Below are positions 52,098 through 61,086 of a DNA stretch of 64,000 nucleotides, piece by piece. A program made the translations under genes and the position numbers. This DNA is from JALNZU01 sp964463695 (GTDB lineage: Bacteria; Bacteroidota; Bacteroidia; Bacteroidales; F082): the NCBI GenBank assembly GCA_964463695.1, contig CAYXCZ010000001.1:62001-126000 (forward strand), read 5' to 3'. The notes under the pieces were generated by a model. It did no database searches, had not been told where the DNA came from, and saw only the letters and a list, made by a program, of their open reading frames with translations. Positions within the stretch are counted from its first letter, which is position 1. Each line of letters opens with the position of its first letter.

Positions 52098-55091
52098 TTA
52101 GAAGGAGAAATTGAGTCCAAGTACGAATGCTCTGGTGCGTGGATACATAAGATTATCAATACCACTGAAAATTTCAGGATCGATGCCGTTATATTTACTT
52201 ATAACAAAGGCATTATTAACAGTTGCTGAAACTCTCAGATTAGTACCTTTTGCAATGATGTCATTGAAAGCATAACCTATAGTAATATTATCCATTTTGA
52301 AGAATGAAGCATCCTGAATGTAATAATCAGTCAAATACTGAGGAACTCCAAAACCGGCTTCGTTCACATTGGTAGTAACATTGGCAAGATATGGACCTTC
52401 AGGACGGAACAAACGTTCATAGGTGGAGTTGTTGGAACTAAAGTTGTCGTATACATAATTTCCAAACTGAGCTCTTCCTGCGAAAGAAAATTCCCAGTTC
52501 TTGTAATTGAATCTTGAATAAAGACCCAGGTAAATATCAGGAGCTGATTTTTTGTAATGATATCGGTCGTCATCAGTAATTTTTCCATCATCGTCTCTGT
52601 CAACATACATTCCTTCAATGGGTTTGCCATTAGGATCGTATACTTGTTCAAAAACAAAGAACGAATAAGTTGGATAACCAACACTGTGAATTTGAATCGT
52701 GTTACCAACACCTCCTGAGATACCTCCGGTGAATACACCTAAGTAGGTTGGGTCATCAGTAGCAGTCAATTTGGTAATTTCATTCTTATTAAAGGTAGCG
52801 TTGAAACCTATCTCCCACTGCATATCCTTTTTCACTATTGGCTTACCATTGATTGAGAATTCGACACCTTGATTCCTGAGGTCACCAACATTTGTTAAAA
52901 GATAGTTGGAGAGATTTGTTCCGGCAGGAATCGGAATAAAGTTGATAAGGTCTCTTGTTTCACGGGTATACACTTCGATAGAACCAAAAATCCGGTCACG
53001 ATAAAAACCATAATCGATAGCAAGATTAAGGGTAGTTGTTTCTTCCCATTTGATGAGTGCATCATAACCTTCAGGACGTAATGTCTGGAAGAATACACCT
53101 CCAAACTGATAAGCTGCATTATTTTGTCCAAAAGTATACCGAGGCATATAAGGGTAGTCATTATCACTGATATTCTGTTGTCCGGTAACACCCCAGCCAA
53201 CACGAACTTTAAGTTCGGAGAGATTTTCCATTTGTTTCATCCATGGTTCATCCATCATGCGCCATCCAAGAGCGGCTGAAGGAAATAAACCCCAGCGGTT
53301 ATCAGGTGAGAAGCGTGAAGATCCGTCGTTACGAAGGGTAAAAGTCAACAGATACCTGTCGTTGAAAGCGTAATTAATACGGGTAAAGAATGAAACTAGA
53401 TACGATTCAGTTGCGTAATCACTGCTGTCTTTTACTTTCTTCTGAAGGTAAACGGGACTACTCATATCATTTGTTGAATAACTTGACCCTTCACGGAAAA
53501 AGTGTTGCCATGAATAACCTCCCATGACATCAAAGCGACTCTTAATCTCAGGAATCTGTTTCTGATAGGTGAGTGTAAAGTCCAATACCTCATTCTTTTT
53601 ATTTTGATCATAAACAGCATTTGTTCCGCCACCGTTCAGTTTATCATATTCGAAAGAAGCGATACCGGGAACAAAAATGTCTCCGTTGGTTTTGGAATGG
53701 TCCATACCCAGGTTAAGATTGGCTCGCAAATCGGGAAAGAAATGAAGCTTGTAATCAAACTGAGCATTTCCCAAAAAACGTGTTACATTGGCAAAATCTT
53801 CTCTCTGTTCAATCAAGGCCAATGGATTCTTTGTTCCTTGTGTCACAGGGTCGCCGCTAGTTTGAAGCCATGCCCAATATCCACCAAGTGTGTTTGTTTC
53901 GTCGTAAACAGGTTTTGTTGGATCCATCTGAATTGCAGATCCGATAGCACCTTCATTACCAAAACGTTGATTCACAAACATCCCTTTTCCAGAAAGGTTA
54001 ACTTTGAGGTGATCATCAAAAAGCGTTGGATTCAGGTTTATTCCAACTGTTGTACGTTTCATGTTATCTGTTTTGAGAATACCATCAAAATCGGCATAAC
54101 CTAAAGAAACGCGGTAAGGAAGACTTTGCAGTTGGCCACTCATGCTAATGTTGTGGTCCATACCAAACGAATTTTGGAAAATCTGCTCTTGCCAGTTTGT
54201 ATTCTCAGTACCTAAAAGCGCAATAACATTAGGCTTATCGGCAAATTTATCATTTACCATTGCTCTGTAGGTATCGCCATCAAGCACTTCCCTCTTTCCC
54301 GGGGAGGTGAACAAGGAGAAACTTCCATTGTAATCAAACATAAAAGGACGACCTTCTTTAGCCGATCCTTTTTTTGTTGTAATAATGATAACACCATTAG
54401 AAGCTCTTGATCCATAAATGGCTGCCGCAGAGGCATCCTTTAGAACTGTAAAAGTTTCAATATCATTTGGGTTCAAGGTGCTCAAAGGGTTTCTTGTGCC
54501 TGAAATACCTTCACTATCAACTGGCACACCGTCGATTACATACAATGGGTCGTTGCTGGCCGACATGGAAGAACCACCGCGAATACGGATAGTAGCACCA
54601 CTACCAGGGGCTCCGCTGTTACTGGTGATCTGTACACCTGCAGTTTTACCTGAGATGAGTTCAACTGGGTTAGTGATGGGCCCTTTGTTGAAGTCTTTCA
54701 CGCTTACTGAAGTAACAGATCCTGTTGCATCGCCTTTACGGACCTGTCCGTAACCGATAACCACAATTTCGTTTAGATTTGTTACTGCAGGTTGCAAAGT
54801 AACATTCAGTGTTTGTTTCTGTGTAATCAGAAACTCTGTTGATTCATAGCCGATGAAAGAAAACACCAGAGTTGATCCCGAAGGAACATTCAAGCTGTAG
54901 TTACCATCGAAATCGCTGGTTGTTCCCATCGTTGTGTTTTTCACAGCAATGGTAACACCAGGCATTGAAAAACCATCTGAGGCATCAGTCACTTTTCCGG
55001 AAACGGCAACATCCTGGGCATACACATGCATACCCAAAGTCACCATTAGCGATAGTAACAACATCCTCATCAAAGATTTACTTCTCTTCAT
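52098..55091 (-). CDS. susC: SusC-family TonB-dependent transporter (starch locus)
   Basis: 997 residues. Signal peptide (ending MHVYAQ near 26), carboxypeptidase-regulatory-like domain (about 30-110, GKVTDASDGFSMPGVTI), the LNEIVVIGYG motif, plug (IRIRGGSSMSASNDPLYVIDGVP, AAIYGSRASNGVIIITTKKG) and a barrel ending LGLNFSF. It imports maltodextrins across the outer membrane with SusD as lid; the starch reading rests on SusE and the divergent GH13 amylase. It is first in the operon susC-susD-susE, and its promoter at 55203-55232 leaves a leader of about 105 bases. The next gene follows after 18 bases. Confidence 0.95.
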   Translation of the reverse strand: MKRSKSLMRMLLLSLMVTLGMHVYAQDVAVSGKVTDASDGFSMPGVTIAVKNTTMGTTSDFDGNYSLNVPSGSTLVFSFIGYESTEFLITQKQTLNVTLQPAVTNLNEIVVIGYGQVRKGDATGSVTSVSVKDFNKGPITNPVELISGKTAGVQITSNSGAPGSGATIRIRGGSSMSASNDPLYVIDGVPVDSEGISGTRNPLSTLNPNDIETFTVLKDASAAAIYGSRASNGVIIITTKKGSAKEGRPFMFDYNGSFSLFTSPGKREVLDGDTYRAMVNDKFADKPNVIALLGTENTNWQEQIFQNSFGMDHNISMSGQLQSLPYRVSLGYADFDGILKTDNMKRTTVGINLNPTLFDDHLKVNLSGKGMFVNQRFGNEGAIGSAIQMDPTKPVYDETNTLGGYWAWLQTSGDPVTQGTKNPLALIEQREDFANVTRFLGNAQFDYKLHFFPDLRANLNLGMDHSKTNGDIFVPGIASFEYDKLNGGGTNAVYDQNKKNEVLDFTLTYQKQIPEIKSRFDVMGGYSWQHFFREGSSYSTNDMSSPVYLQKKVKDSSDYATESYLVSFFTRINYAFNDRYLLTFTLRNDGSSRFSPDNRWGLFPSAALGWRMMDEPWMKQMENLSELKVRVGWGVTGQQNISDNDYPYMPRYTFGQNNAAYQFGGVFFQTLRPEGYDALIKWEETTTLNLAIDYGFYRDRIFGSIEVYTRETRDLINFIPIPAGTNLSNYLLTNVGDLRNQGVEFSINGKPIVKKDMQWEIGFNATFNKNEITKLTATDDPTYLGVFTGGISGGVGNTIQIHSVGYPTYSFFVFEQVYDPNGKPIEGMYVDRDDDGKITDDDRYHYKKSAPDIYLGLYSRFNYKNWEFSFAGRAQFGNYVYDNFSSNNSTYERLFRPEGPYLANVTTNVNEAGFGVPQYLTDYYIQDASFFKMDNITIGYAFNDIIAKGTNLRVSATVNNAFVISKYNGIDPEIFSGIDNLMYPRTRAFVLGLNFSF

Positions 55092-55202
55092 AGATGTAAT
55101 TTGTAAAGGTTAAACATTGGTTAATAATGATTTAGTGATTAATACTTTTATAATTTATTGTGTTAAGTGACTTCTAAAAGGCTCCATAAAGAAACATTTT
55201 CA

Positions 55203-55232
55203 CAAATTTAACACTTTATTAATAGAATGCAA
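55203..55232 (-). promoter_or_regulatory. Promoter of the susCDE operon
   Basis: On the minus strand: TTG (55232-55230), an exact 19-base spacer and TAAATTTG (55210-55203), a full match to the Bacteroidota consensus. Transcription would start near 55196. Confidence 0.7.
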
Positions 55233-55273
55233 AAAAAAAACTAAAACGCCCTGTATCTGCGGTTTTCAAAAAT

Positions 55274-55287
55274 TGCAATCGTTTTAA
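55274..55287. promoter_or_regulatory. LacI-type operator-like site in the starch locus
   Basis: TGCAATCGTTTTAA follows TGnAAnCGnTTnCA except at one base. It lies between the divergent susC and amylase promoters, a natural place for a maltose regulator. The same core occurs upstream of korAB. Confidence 0.4.
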
Positions 55288-55381
55288 ATTGAAATCATTC
55301 TAAACTAGCTTGTTGATTTTTACTTTGAAATACTTCATAACAAAAGGCTAAAAAACGCTGCAATTATTTCTTGTATAAGCT

Positions 55382-55389
55382 TACCTTTG
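55382..55389 (+). promoter_or_regulatory. -7 element for the GH13 amylase
   Basis: TACCTTTG, only 10 bases before the ATG, so the transcript would be almost leaderless. No exact TTG is 19 bases upstream; the nearest CTG is 21 bases away. Confidence 0.45.
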
Positions 55390-55399
55390 CTTAAAAAAG

Positions 55400-57259
55400 A
55401 TGAGATATTTTAATCCCCTTATAATTGGCATTGTTCTGTTGCTCTCGCTCTTTGCCTGCAGCAACAAAAGCCCCAAAAATGAATCAACAAAAACAATGGT
55501 TCCGGAATGGTCGAAAGAAGTTATTTGGTATCAAATTTTTGTGGAAAGATTTCACAATGGAGACACTTCCAATGACCCTGGTTTAGTAAACATCGCTACT
55601 GCGTCTGATTTTGTTAAAGCCCCCAATGACTGGGAAATAACTCCCTGGACACAAGAGTGGTATAAAGAGGATGATTGGGCTAAAGATCTTCCGGGTGATT
55701 TTTATTCTCATCTTCAATTAAGACGTTATGGAGGTGATCTTCAGGGTGTTATGGATAAATTAGATCATCTGGTTGAACTTGGCATTACTGCTGTCTATTT
55801 TAACCCGTTGAATGATGCGCCTTCACTTCATAAGTATGATGCCCGTAATTATCATCATATTGATGTAAATTTTGGACCTGATCCGGCAGGTGACATGAAG
55901 ATAATTGCAAACGAAGATCCTTCTGATCCATCCACATGGCAGTGGACTTCTGCTGATAAATTGTTCCTGCAGCTGATAGAGGCATTTCATTCAAAAGGGA
56001 TTCGTGTGGTTCTTGATTATTCTTGGAATCATACCGGAGTGGAGTTTTGGGCATGGAAAGATCTTGTAAAAAACCAGCAAAACTCGCCTTATAAGGACTG
56101 GTACGAAATTATTTCGTTTGATGATCCCGAAACGCAAGAAAACGAATTCAGTTACAAAGGCTGGATCAATATTAGCAGTCTTCCGGAATTGAAAAAAGTT
56201 GATGCCCCCAAAGACCACCGTTCGGGTTTTCCTTATGAAGGAAATTTGAATGAGATCACCAAACAACACATTTTTGAAGTTACCAAACGTTGGCTGGCTC
56301 CTGATGGTGATAAAACAAAAGGGCTCGATGGCTTCAGGCTCGATGTTGCAGACCATGTTCCAATGGGCTTCTGGCGCGATTACATGAAATTTGTAAAAAA
56401 CATCAATCCTGACGCCTACCTGGTGGGTGAAATCTGGTGGCAGGAGTATCCCGATGATCTCATGAATCCGGTACCATTTGTTGATGGTCAGGTTTTTGAT
56501 GCCATCATGTTTTATCAGCTTTACCGGCCAGCGCGTTATTTCTTTGCTAAAACCAATTTTGAAATTACTGCCGATGAATTCAAAGATAGTTTAAACTATC
56601 AATGGAACAGACTTACTGATGACACCAAAAAAGCTATGATGAACACAGCTTCGACGCACGATACCCCTCGACTTTTATCCTCCTTTTACAATAGTGGAAA
56701 ATACAAATTCAGAGCAAAACCCAGTGATGACGTCAACTACAAAACCGGTAAACCGGATGAGGAAACCTACAAGCGTGTGGAATTGTACCTGTTACACCAG
56801 TTTACGATTCCCGGTTCACCGCATATATGGAATGGAGAAGAATTAGGTATGTGGGGCTCAGATGACCCGGATTGCCGTAAACCATTGTGGTGGCCCGACA
56901 TGAATTTTGAGCCAGAAAACAGAAATAATTTCCAGACAGGAACGCCAGATTATGATGAGGTCGGCTTCAATAGCAATTCTTTGGAATTTTATAAAAAGAT
57001 CATTCAAGTTAGAAAAAACAATCCTGTTTTAAGCCATGGTGATATGGAGTTTCTTTTTGCTCAAGGCAAATCATTGGTTTACAAGCGTTTTGATGCAACA
57101 ACCGAAATAATTGTTGCATTCAACCTTTCTGATTCAACCTTTAGCTACAAACTGCCCACTGATGGCACATATACTGATCTTTTGACTGGCAAAGGTTTTT
57201 CATCAACAATTGAACTTGAACCACTTTCGGGACATATCCTTTCATTACAAACAAAATAG
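55400..57259 (+). CDS. GH13 alpha-amylase family lipoprotein
   Basis: 619 residues. Lipoprotein signal with cysteine 20 (LFAC). A GH13 barrel (about 38-530) has the four conserved regions: DYSWNHTG near 206-213, GFRLDVADH with nucleophile Asp315, LVGEIWW with acid/base Glu344, and STHDTPR with Asp421. A C-terminal beta domain (about 540-619) follows. The N-terminus KEVIWYQIFVERFHNGD and the order of motifs resemble SusA/SusG and cyclomaltodextrinase-type enzymes that cut alpha-1,4 bonds in starch or maltodextrin. The lipid anchor implies periplasmic or surface action. It is divergent from susCDE and shares its control region, so it probably belongs to the same regulon. Confidence 0.92.
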   Translation: MRYFNPLIIGIVLLLSLFACSNKSPKNESTKTMVPEWSKEVIWYQIFVERFHNGDTSNDPGLVNIATASDFVKAPNDWEITPWTQEWYKEDDWAKDLPGDFYSHLQLRRYGGDLQGVMDKLDHLVELGITAVYFNPLNDAPSLHKYDARNYHHIDVNFGPDPAGDMKIIANEDPSDPSTWQWTSADKLFLQLIEAFHSKGIRVVLDYSWNHTGVEFWAWKDLVKNQQNSPYKDWYEIISFDDPETQENEFSYKGWINISSLPELKKVDAPKDHRSGFPYEGNLNEITKQHIFEVTKRWLAPDGDKTKGLDGFRLDVADHVPMGFWRDYMKFVKNINPDAYLVGEIWWQEYPDDLMNPVPFVDGQVFDAIMFYQLYRPARYFFAKTNFEITADEFKDSLNYQWNRLTDDTKKAMMNTASTHDTPRLLSSFYNSGKYKFRAKPSDDVNYKTGKPDEETYKRVELYLLHQFTIPGSPHIWNGEELGMWGSDDPDCRKPLWWPDMNFEPENRNNFQTGTPDYDEVGFNSNSLEFYKKIIQVRKNNPVLSHGDMEFLFAQGKSLVYKRFDATTEIIVAFNLSDSTFSYKLPTDGTYTDLLTGKGFSSTIELEPLSGHILSLQTK

Positions 57260-57288
57260 CTTACATTTGAGCTATTAAAACACATTTT

Positions 57289-58131
57289 ATGACAGACCGT
57301 TATATAGCAGGAACCATAAACGAATTAGTAATTGATCACCTTGAACTACACGGTGCTTACCTTACCGATGGGCAGGGTCAGCAGCTGTTACTCCCTGGAA
57401 AATGGATGCCGGAAAACAGTAAACCCGGTGATACTATTGAGGTATTTGTATATTTCGATTCTGATGACCGGCCAATAGCTACCACACTGAAACCCTATGC
57501 ACAACTGAATGAAGTTGCATTTTTGGAAGTTGCCGACGTCAACAATACAGGCGCTTTTCTTGATTGGGGCCTTGACAAACAATTGCTTGTTCCATACCGT
57601 GAGCAGAAGGCAAAAATGATAAGTGGTAAAAAATACCTTGTCTATATATTTGCCGATCCTGAATCAGGACGCATAGCCGGTTCAGCCAAAGTTGAGCATT
57701 TCATTGATAAAGAACCTGCCACATATGTTGCTGGACAAGAAGTGGATATCATTCTTTGGGAAAAAACTGATCTGGGGTATAAAGCTATCATCGAAAACAA
57801 ACACCAAGGCTTGTTGTATGAAAATGAAGTGTTTGAGCGTATGAGCCGTGGTCTGAAACGAAAAGCATATATTTCAAAGTTGCGAGAGGATGGAAAGATC
57901 GACCTCAGGCTCCAACCTTCAGGTTATGAAAAAGTTGATGGCCTCGCAGCAAAAATTCTTTATGAGCTAAAAAACAATAATGGATTTTTGCCACTAAACG
58001 ACAAAAGTGATGCAGAAGAAGTGTACGATCTTTTGGAAATGAGTAAAAAAAACTTTAAAAAAGCTATCGGACTCCTATACAAAAACAAACAGATACACTT
58101 CACCGGTGATGGTATTCAATTGACAAAATAG
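57289..58131 (+). CDS. CvfB-like S1 RNA-binding protein
   Basis: 280 residues with several S1-like OB-fold segments: residues about 5-60 (LELHGAYLTDGQGQQLLLP), about 70-140 (EVADVNNTGAFLDWGLDKQLLVPYREQ), and about 150-215 (VDIILWEKTDLGYKAIIENKHQGLLYENEVF), ending with a winged-helix-like domain (SDAEEVYDLLEMSKKNFKKAIGLLYKNKQI). This matches the CvfB/YitL family, which binds RNA and influences expression of other genes. Cytoplasmic, no membrane segment. It lies 29 bases after the amylase gene on the same strand and may be co-transcribed, although its role is probably unrelated to starch. Confidence 0.85.
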   Translation: MTDRYIAGTINELVIDHLELHGAYLTDGQGQQLLLPGKWMPENSKPGDTIEVFVYFDSDDRPIATTLKPYAQLNEVAFLEVADVNNTGAFLDWGLDKQLLVPYREQKAKMISGKKYLVYIFADPESGRIAGSAKVEHFIDKEPATYVAGQEVDIILWEKTDLGYKAIIENKHQGLLYENEVFERMSRGLKRKAYISKLREDGKIDLRLQPSGYEKVDGLAAKILYELKNNNGFLPLNDKSDAEEVYDLLEMSKKNFKKAIGLLYKNKQIHFTGDGIQLTK

Positions 58132-58156
58132 TCATTTACAACGCTTTAATGTATTG

Positions 58157-58193
58157 AAAAAGCTGACAAAGGAAGTTTTGTCAGCTTTTTTTT
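58157..58193 (+). terminator. Terminator after the cvfB-like gene
   Basis: Stem AAAAAGCTGACAAA (58157-58170) with TTTGTCAGCTTTTT (58177-58190), a short loop and further T. It separates this gene from the SPFH cluster. Confidence 0.88.
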
Positions 58194-58210
58194 ATTTTCT
58201 AAAAATAAAC

Positions 58211-58241
58211 TTGACAAGATTTCATTTTCAATATATCTTTG
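58211..58241 (+). promoter_or_regulatory. Promoter of the SPFH cluster
   Basis: TTG at 58211-58213, a 20-base spacer and TATCTTTG at 58234-58241. The SPFH ATG is 25 bases after the -7 box. Confidence 0.6.
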
Positions 58242-58266
58242 TGATATCATTTTAATATCATTTCAA

Positions 58267-59115
58267 ATGGAAAAAACACATAATCCGGCATCAGGCTATA
58301 TGGTTCTTGCCATAGTCTTGTTGTTAGTTTTAGGCAGTATCGCTGCTTTGGTAATATCAGCAAGTGGATGGCTTGCCATACCAATCGCAATCGGGGTTTT
58401 TCTGGCAATAGGTTTTGTTATCGTAAACCCCAATCAATCAATGGTTTTAGTGCTCTTCGGCAGATATGCCGGAACGATCAAAATGAATGGATTTTTTTGG
58501 ATTAATCCGTTTTATGCGCGCAAAAAAGTATCATTAAGAGCTAACAACTTTAATGGTGACCCTATCAAGGTGAACGACAAAATTGGCAATCCGATCATGA
58601 TTGGATTGGTTTTGGTTTGGCGTGTTTCCGACACTTTCAAAGCAGCTTTTGCTGTAAATGATTTTCATAATTTCGTTGTAGTTCAGAGTGAGGCTGCATT
58701 AAGAAAGCTGGCCGGGATGTATCCTTATGATAATTTTGATGATGAGCAGGCAGAGATTACTTTGCGGGCTGGTGGCGAAGAAGTAAACATTCAGCTTGAG
58801 AAGGAAATTGCAGAAAGATTGCACATGGCTGGTATTGAGGTAATTGAAGCCAGAATAAATTATATCGCTTATGCCCAGGAAATTGCACAGGCGATGTTAA
58901 AACGTCAGCAGGCTTCAGCCATTGTTTCAGCCCGTTTCAAAATTGTTGAAGGCGCTGTTGGAATGGTAGATATGGCACTTGATCAGCTTTCCAAAAAAGG
59001 AATCGTTGACCTTGATGAAGATAAGAAAGCTACAATGGTGAGCAACCTTATGGTTGTTTTATGTGGTGATAAAGAGGCGACTCCGGTTGTAAACGCAGGC
59101 ACTTTACATCAATAA
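58267..59115 (+). CDS. SPFH/Band 7 domain membrane protein
   Basis: 282 residues. Two hydrophobic segments near the N-terminus (about 11-32 and 35-54) are followed by the SPFH domain (about 55-215: VIVNPNQSMVLVLFGRYAGTIKMNGFFWINPF, IGLVLVWRVSDTFKAAFAV, VVVQSEAALRKLAG) and a helical region (AYAQEIAQAMLKRQQASAIVSARFKIVEG) typical of stomatin/prohibitin-like proteins. These organise membrane microdomains and scaffold proteases or other complexes. Its partners here are the three small genes immediately downstream, which suggests a conserved cluster, but what it scaffolds is not known. The promoter upstream and tight spacing support one operon. Confidence 0.85.
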   Translation: MEKTHNPASGYMVLAIVLLLVLGSIAALVISASGWLAIPIAIGVFLAIGFVIVNPNQSMVLVLFGRYAGTIKMNGFFWINPFYARKKVSLRANNFNGDPIKVNDKIGNPIMIGLVLVWRVSDTFKAAFAVNDFHNFVVVQSEAALRKLAGMYPYDNFDDEQAEITLRAGGEEVNIQLEKEIAERLHMAGIEVIEARINYIAYAQEIAQAMLKRQQASAIVSARFKIVEGAVGMVDMALDQLSKKGIVDLDEDKKATMVSNLMVVLCGDKEATPVVNAGTLHQ

Positions 59116-59118
59116 AAC

Positions 59119-59298
59119 ATGTCACAAAAAAAAGCATTTGCGTTACGTATCGATGCAGATAAACTTGCTGCTCTGGAAAAATGGGCTGCGGACGAGTTCC
59201 GCAGCACCAACGGGCAGATTGAGTGGATAATCGATAAAGCTTTGCGCGGTGCCGGGCGTTTAAAAGAAAAACAAGAACAAAAACCTCAAAATCCTTAA
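59119..59298 (+). CDS. Small ribbon-helix-helix (Arc-like) protein
   Basis: 59 residues (MSQKKAFALRIDADKLAALEKWAADEF...). A short strand (KAFALRI) followed by two helices (DADKLAALEKWAADEF and TNGQIEWIIDKALRG) is the ribbon-helix-helix layout of Arc/CopG DNA-binding proteins. It starts 4 bases after the SPFH stop and its TAA is followed one base later by the next ATG, so the genes are tightly linked. Such proteins in SPFH clusters are called Arc-family; whether it really binds DNA or acts as a membrane-protein partner is unknown. Too short for many gene callers. Confidence 0.75.
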   Translation: MSQKKAFALRIDADKLAALEKWAADEFRSTNGQIEWIIDKALRGAGRLKEKQEQKPQNP

Positions 59299-59299
59299 T

Positions 59300-59509
59300 A
59301 TGAAACCTCTTAAATATACCTGTCCAAAATGTCAGAGTCATCAATATGAAATTGGAAAAATGTACGTAACAGGCAGTTTCATTACTAAAATACTTGATAT
59401 TCAAAACAATAAGTACACGACAGTGACCTGTAGCCGGTGTACTTACACCGAATTTTACAAGACCGATGCCAATATGCTTGGAAATGTATTTGATTTCTTT
59501 GTTGGATAA
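59300..59509 (+). CDS. Small zinc-ribbon protein
   Basis: 69 residues with two CxxC knuckles at Cys8/Cys11 and Cys44/Cys47 separated by 32 residues, the pattern of a zinc ribbon that binds nucleic acid or protein. The rest is beta-rich (MYVTGSFITKILDIQNNKYTTVTC) and ends in an aromatic tail NVFDFFVG. It starts one base after the ribbon-helix-helix stop. Function unknown beyond metal binding. Confidence 0.75.
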   Translation: MKPLKYTCPKCQSHQYEIGKMYVTGSFITKILDIQNNKYTTVTCSRCTYTEFYKTDANMLGNVFDFFVG

Positions 59510-59565
59510 TTGTTGCTTATATCCAGATCTCTTCTGAATGGTTCAAAGTAAAATCAATGTATCCA

Positions 59566-60108
59566 ATGAAAATTTATACTGAACAACAAAAATTCAATCA
59601 AACCTGGCTTTGGTTGCTGCTTCTTTTCTCAGGCTTAGTTCCGGTCACAATTCTCGGCAGTGGTCTTTATATTCAACTTGTTAAAGGCGAGCAATTTGGA
59701 AACAATCCAATGAGCGATAGTGGGTTAATCATCACATTCATTCTTACATTATTACTGGGGATTGGCCTTGTTCTTTTATTTGCAACAAGCAGACTCACCA
59801 CCAGAATCGATAAAGCTGGTATATATGTGAAGTTTTTCCCTTTTCATTGGAGAGAACATCACTATAGGTGGCAAGAAATAGAGCGTTATGAGGTAGTAAA
59901 ATACCATCCTATCCGTGAATTTGGTGGCTGGGGAGTACGTTATGCAAGAAAAAGCAAAGCTTACAATGTGTCGGGTAATCAAGGACTTAGATTGTTTTTT
60001 AAAAAAGGAAATCAATTATTGATTGGCACGCAGCAGAGTAATAACCTAACAATATTCCTCGAAAAACTCAATCCGTTGGAAAAAGGATTACTCCCATCCC
60101 AGCAATGA
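59566..60108 (+). CDS. Small membrane protein with PH-like domain
   Basis: 180 residues from MKIYTEQQKFNQTWLW; an ATG three codons upstream is possible. Two transmembrane helices (about 14-36 and 52-75) are followed by a C-terminal beta-rich part (about 80-180) with RIDKAGIYVKFFPFHWREHHYRWQEIERYEVV and GLRLFFKKGNQLLIGTQQ, which resembles bacterial PH-like domains of uncharacterised families. It closes the SPFH cluster on this strand. Its stop lies 20 bases inside the convergent asparaginase gene (tail-to-tail overlap). Function unknown. Confidence 0.65.
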   Translation: MKIYTEQQKFNQTWLWLLLLFSGLVPVTILGSGLYIQLVKGEQFGNNPMSDSGLIITFILTLLLGIGLVLLFATSRLTTRIDKAGIYVKFFPFHWREHHYRWQEIERYEVVKYHPIREFGGWGVRYARKSKAYNVSGNQGLRLFFKKGNQLLIGTQQSNNLTIFLEKLNPLEKGLLPSQQ

Positions 60109-61086
60109 TGTGGCATCTAAAAGTTGATTGCCAGAAGCCGTTCTAACTGCATATTGAAATCCTGACCTTAGAGCATAAGCTCCGGTCTGACCCTCTTTGT
60201 TTGTTGCAATATAACCTATCTGCATACTTTTGTGGATATGGGTAGTTTCGGTAAGTCGCTGAATAGCCGCCTCACATGCTTGTTGAGGCGACATGCCATT
60301 TCGCATGAACTCGACGATAAGAAAGCTTCCGAGAGTTTTCATTACAACCTCGCCTTCACCAGTAGCTGTTGCTGCACCCACCTTATTATCAACAAATAAT
60401 CCGGCTCCTATAATCGGCGAATCTCCTACCCTGCCAGGATGTTTAAACGCCATCCCACTGGTGGTACAGGCACCTGCAATATTTCCCTGATGATCTAAAG
60501 CAATCAACCCGATGGTATCATGATTCTCCCAATTTGCAGCAGGAGCATATCTGGCTCCAGATTTCTTCCAGTTATTCCAGGCTTCTTTTGCTTCAGGCGT
60601 TAATAGATTTGTTTTTTCAAAACCATGATCCAAAGCAAATTTCAGTGCTCCTGCACCTGTAAGCATCACATGTGGTGTTTTTTGCATTACCAGTCGTGCA
60701 ACAGAAACCGGATGCATAATATGTTCCAGGCAAGCAACTGAACCGGCATTCCCATTGGAATCCATTATACATGCATCCAACGTTACATTACCAGAAGCAT
60801 CAGGCAATCCTCCATAACCAACGCTACTCACCGCTGGATCAGCCTCAGAAACATTCACGCCTTTTTCACAGGCATCAACAGCATTACCACCATTTTGTAA
60901 AATATTCCAGGCAGCTTCATTTGCAGCAAGACCATGCTGCCATGTCGAGAGAATGAGTGCTCCTTTTAAAGTAGGCAGAGAAGCGTTCTTCGCAAAAACA
61001 TGTGTTGCATAGCCATAACGACATCCTAATCCGGTAGCCATGGCGCCAAAAAAGGCCTGTATCAAAAACGTACGTCGGTTATTCAT
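60088..61086 (-). CDS. N4-(beta-N-acetylglucosaminyl)-L-asparaginase-like Ntn hydrolase
   Basis: 332 residues. The N-terminus NNRRTFLIQAFFGAMATG is a twin-arginine (Tat) signal, so the folded enzyme is exported to the periplasm. The type 2 asparaginase/glycosylasparaginase fold is clear: GGNAVDACEKGVNVSEADP near 66-84, SVGYGGLPDASGNVTLDA near 88-105, and the autocleavage site HDTIGLIALD with nucleophile Thr191, then MAFKHPGRVGDSPIIGAGLFVDN and GEGEVVMKTLGS. It should self-cleave into two chains and release GlcNAc from N-linked glycan stubs or hydrolyse isoaspartyl peptides; the closest match is the glycosylasparaginase type. Possibly used to recycle glycoproteins. Confidence 0.88.
   Translation of the reverse strand: MNNRRTFLIQAFFGAMATGLGCRYGYATHVFAKNASLPTLKGALILSTWQHGLAANEAAWNILQNGGNAVDACEKGVNVSEADPAVSSVGYGGLPDASGNVTLDACIMDSNGNAGSVACLEHIMHPVSVARLVMQKTPHVMLTGAGALKFALDHGFEKTNLLTPEAKEAWNNWKKSGARYAPAANWENHDTIGLIALDHQGNIAGACTTSGMAFKHPGRVGDSPIIGAGLFVDNKVGAATATGEGEVVMKTLGSFLIVEFMRNGMSPQQACEAAIQRLTETTHIHKSMQIGYIATNKEGQTGAYALRSGFQYAVRTASGNQLLDATSLLGWE

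Larger units (their letters stand above)
55092..55399. other. Divergent intergenic region of starch locus
   Basis: 308 AT-rich bases between susC and the GH13 gene. It holds a minus-strand promoter for susCDE (55203-55232), an operator-like sequence (55274-55287) and a -7 element for the amylase (55382-55389). No RNA or peptide gene is apparent. Confidence 0.6.
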
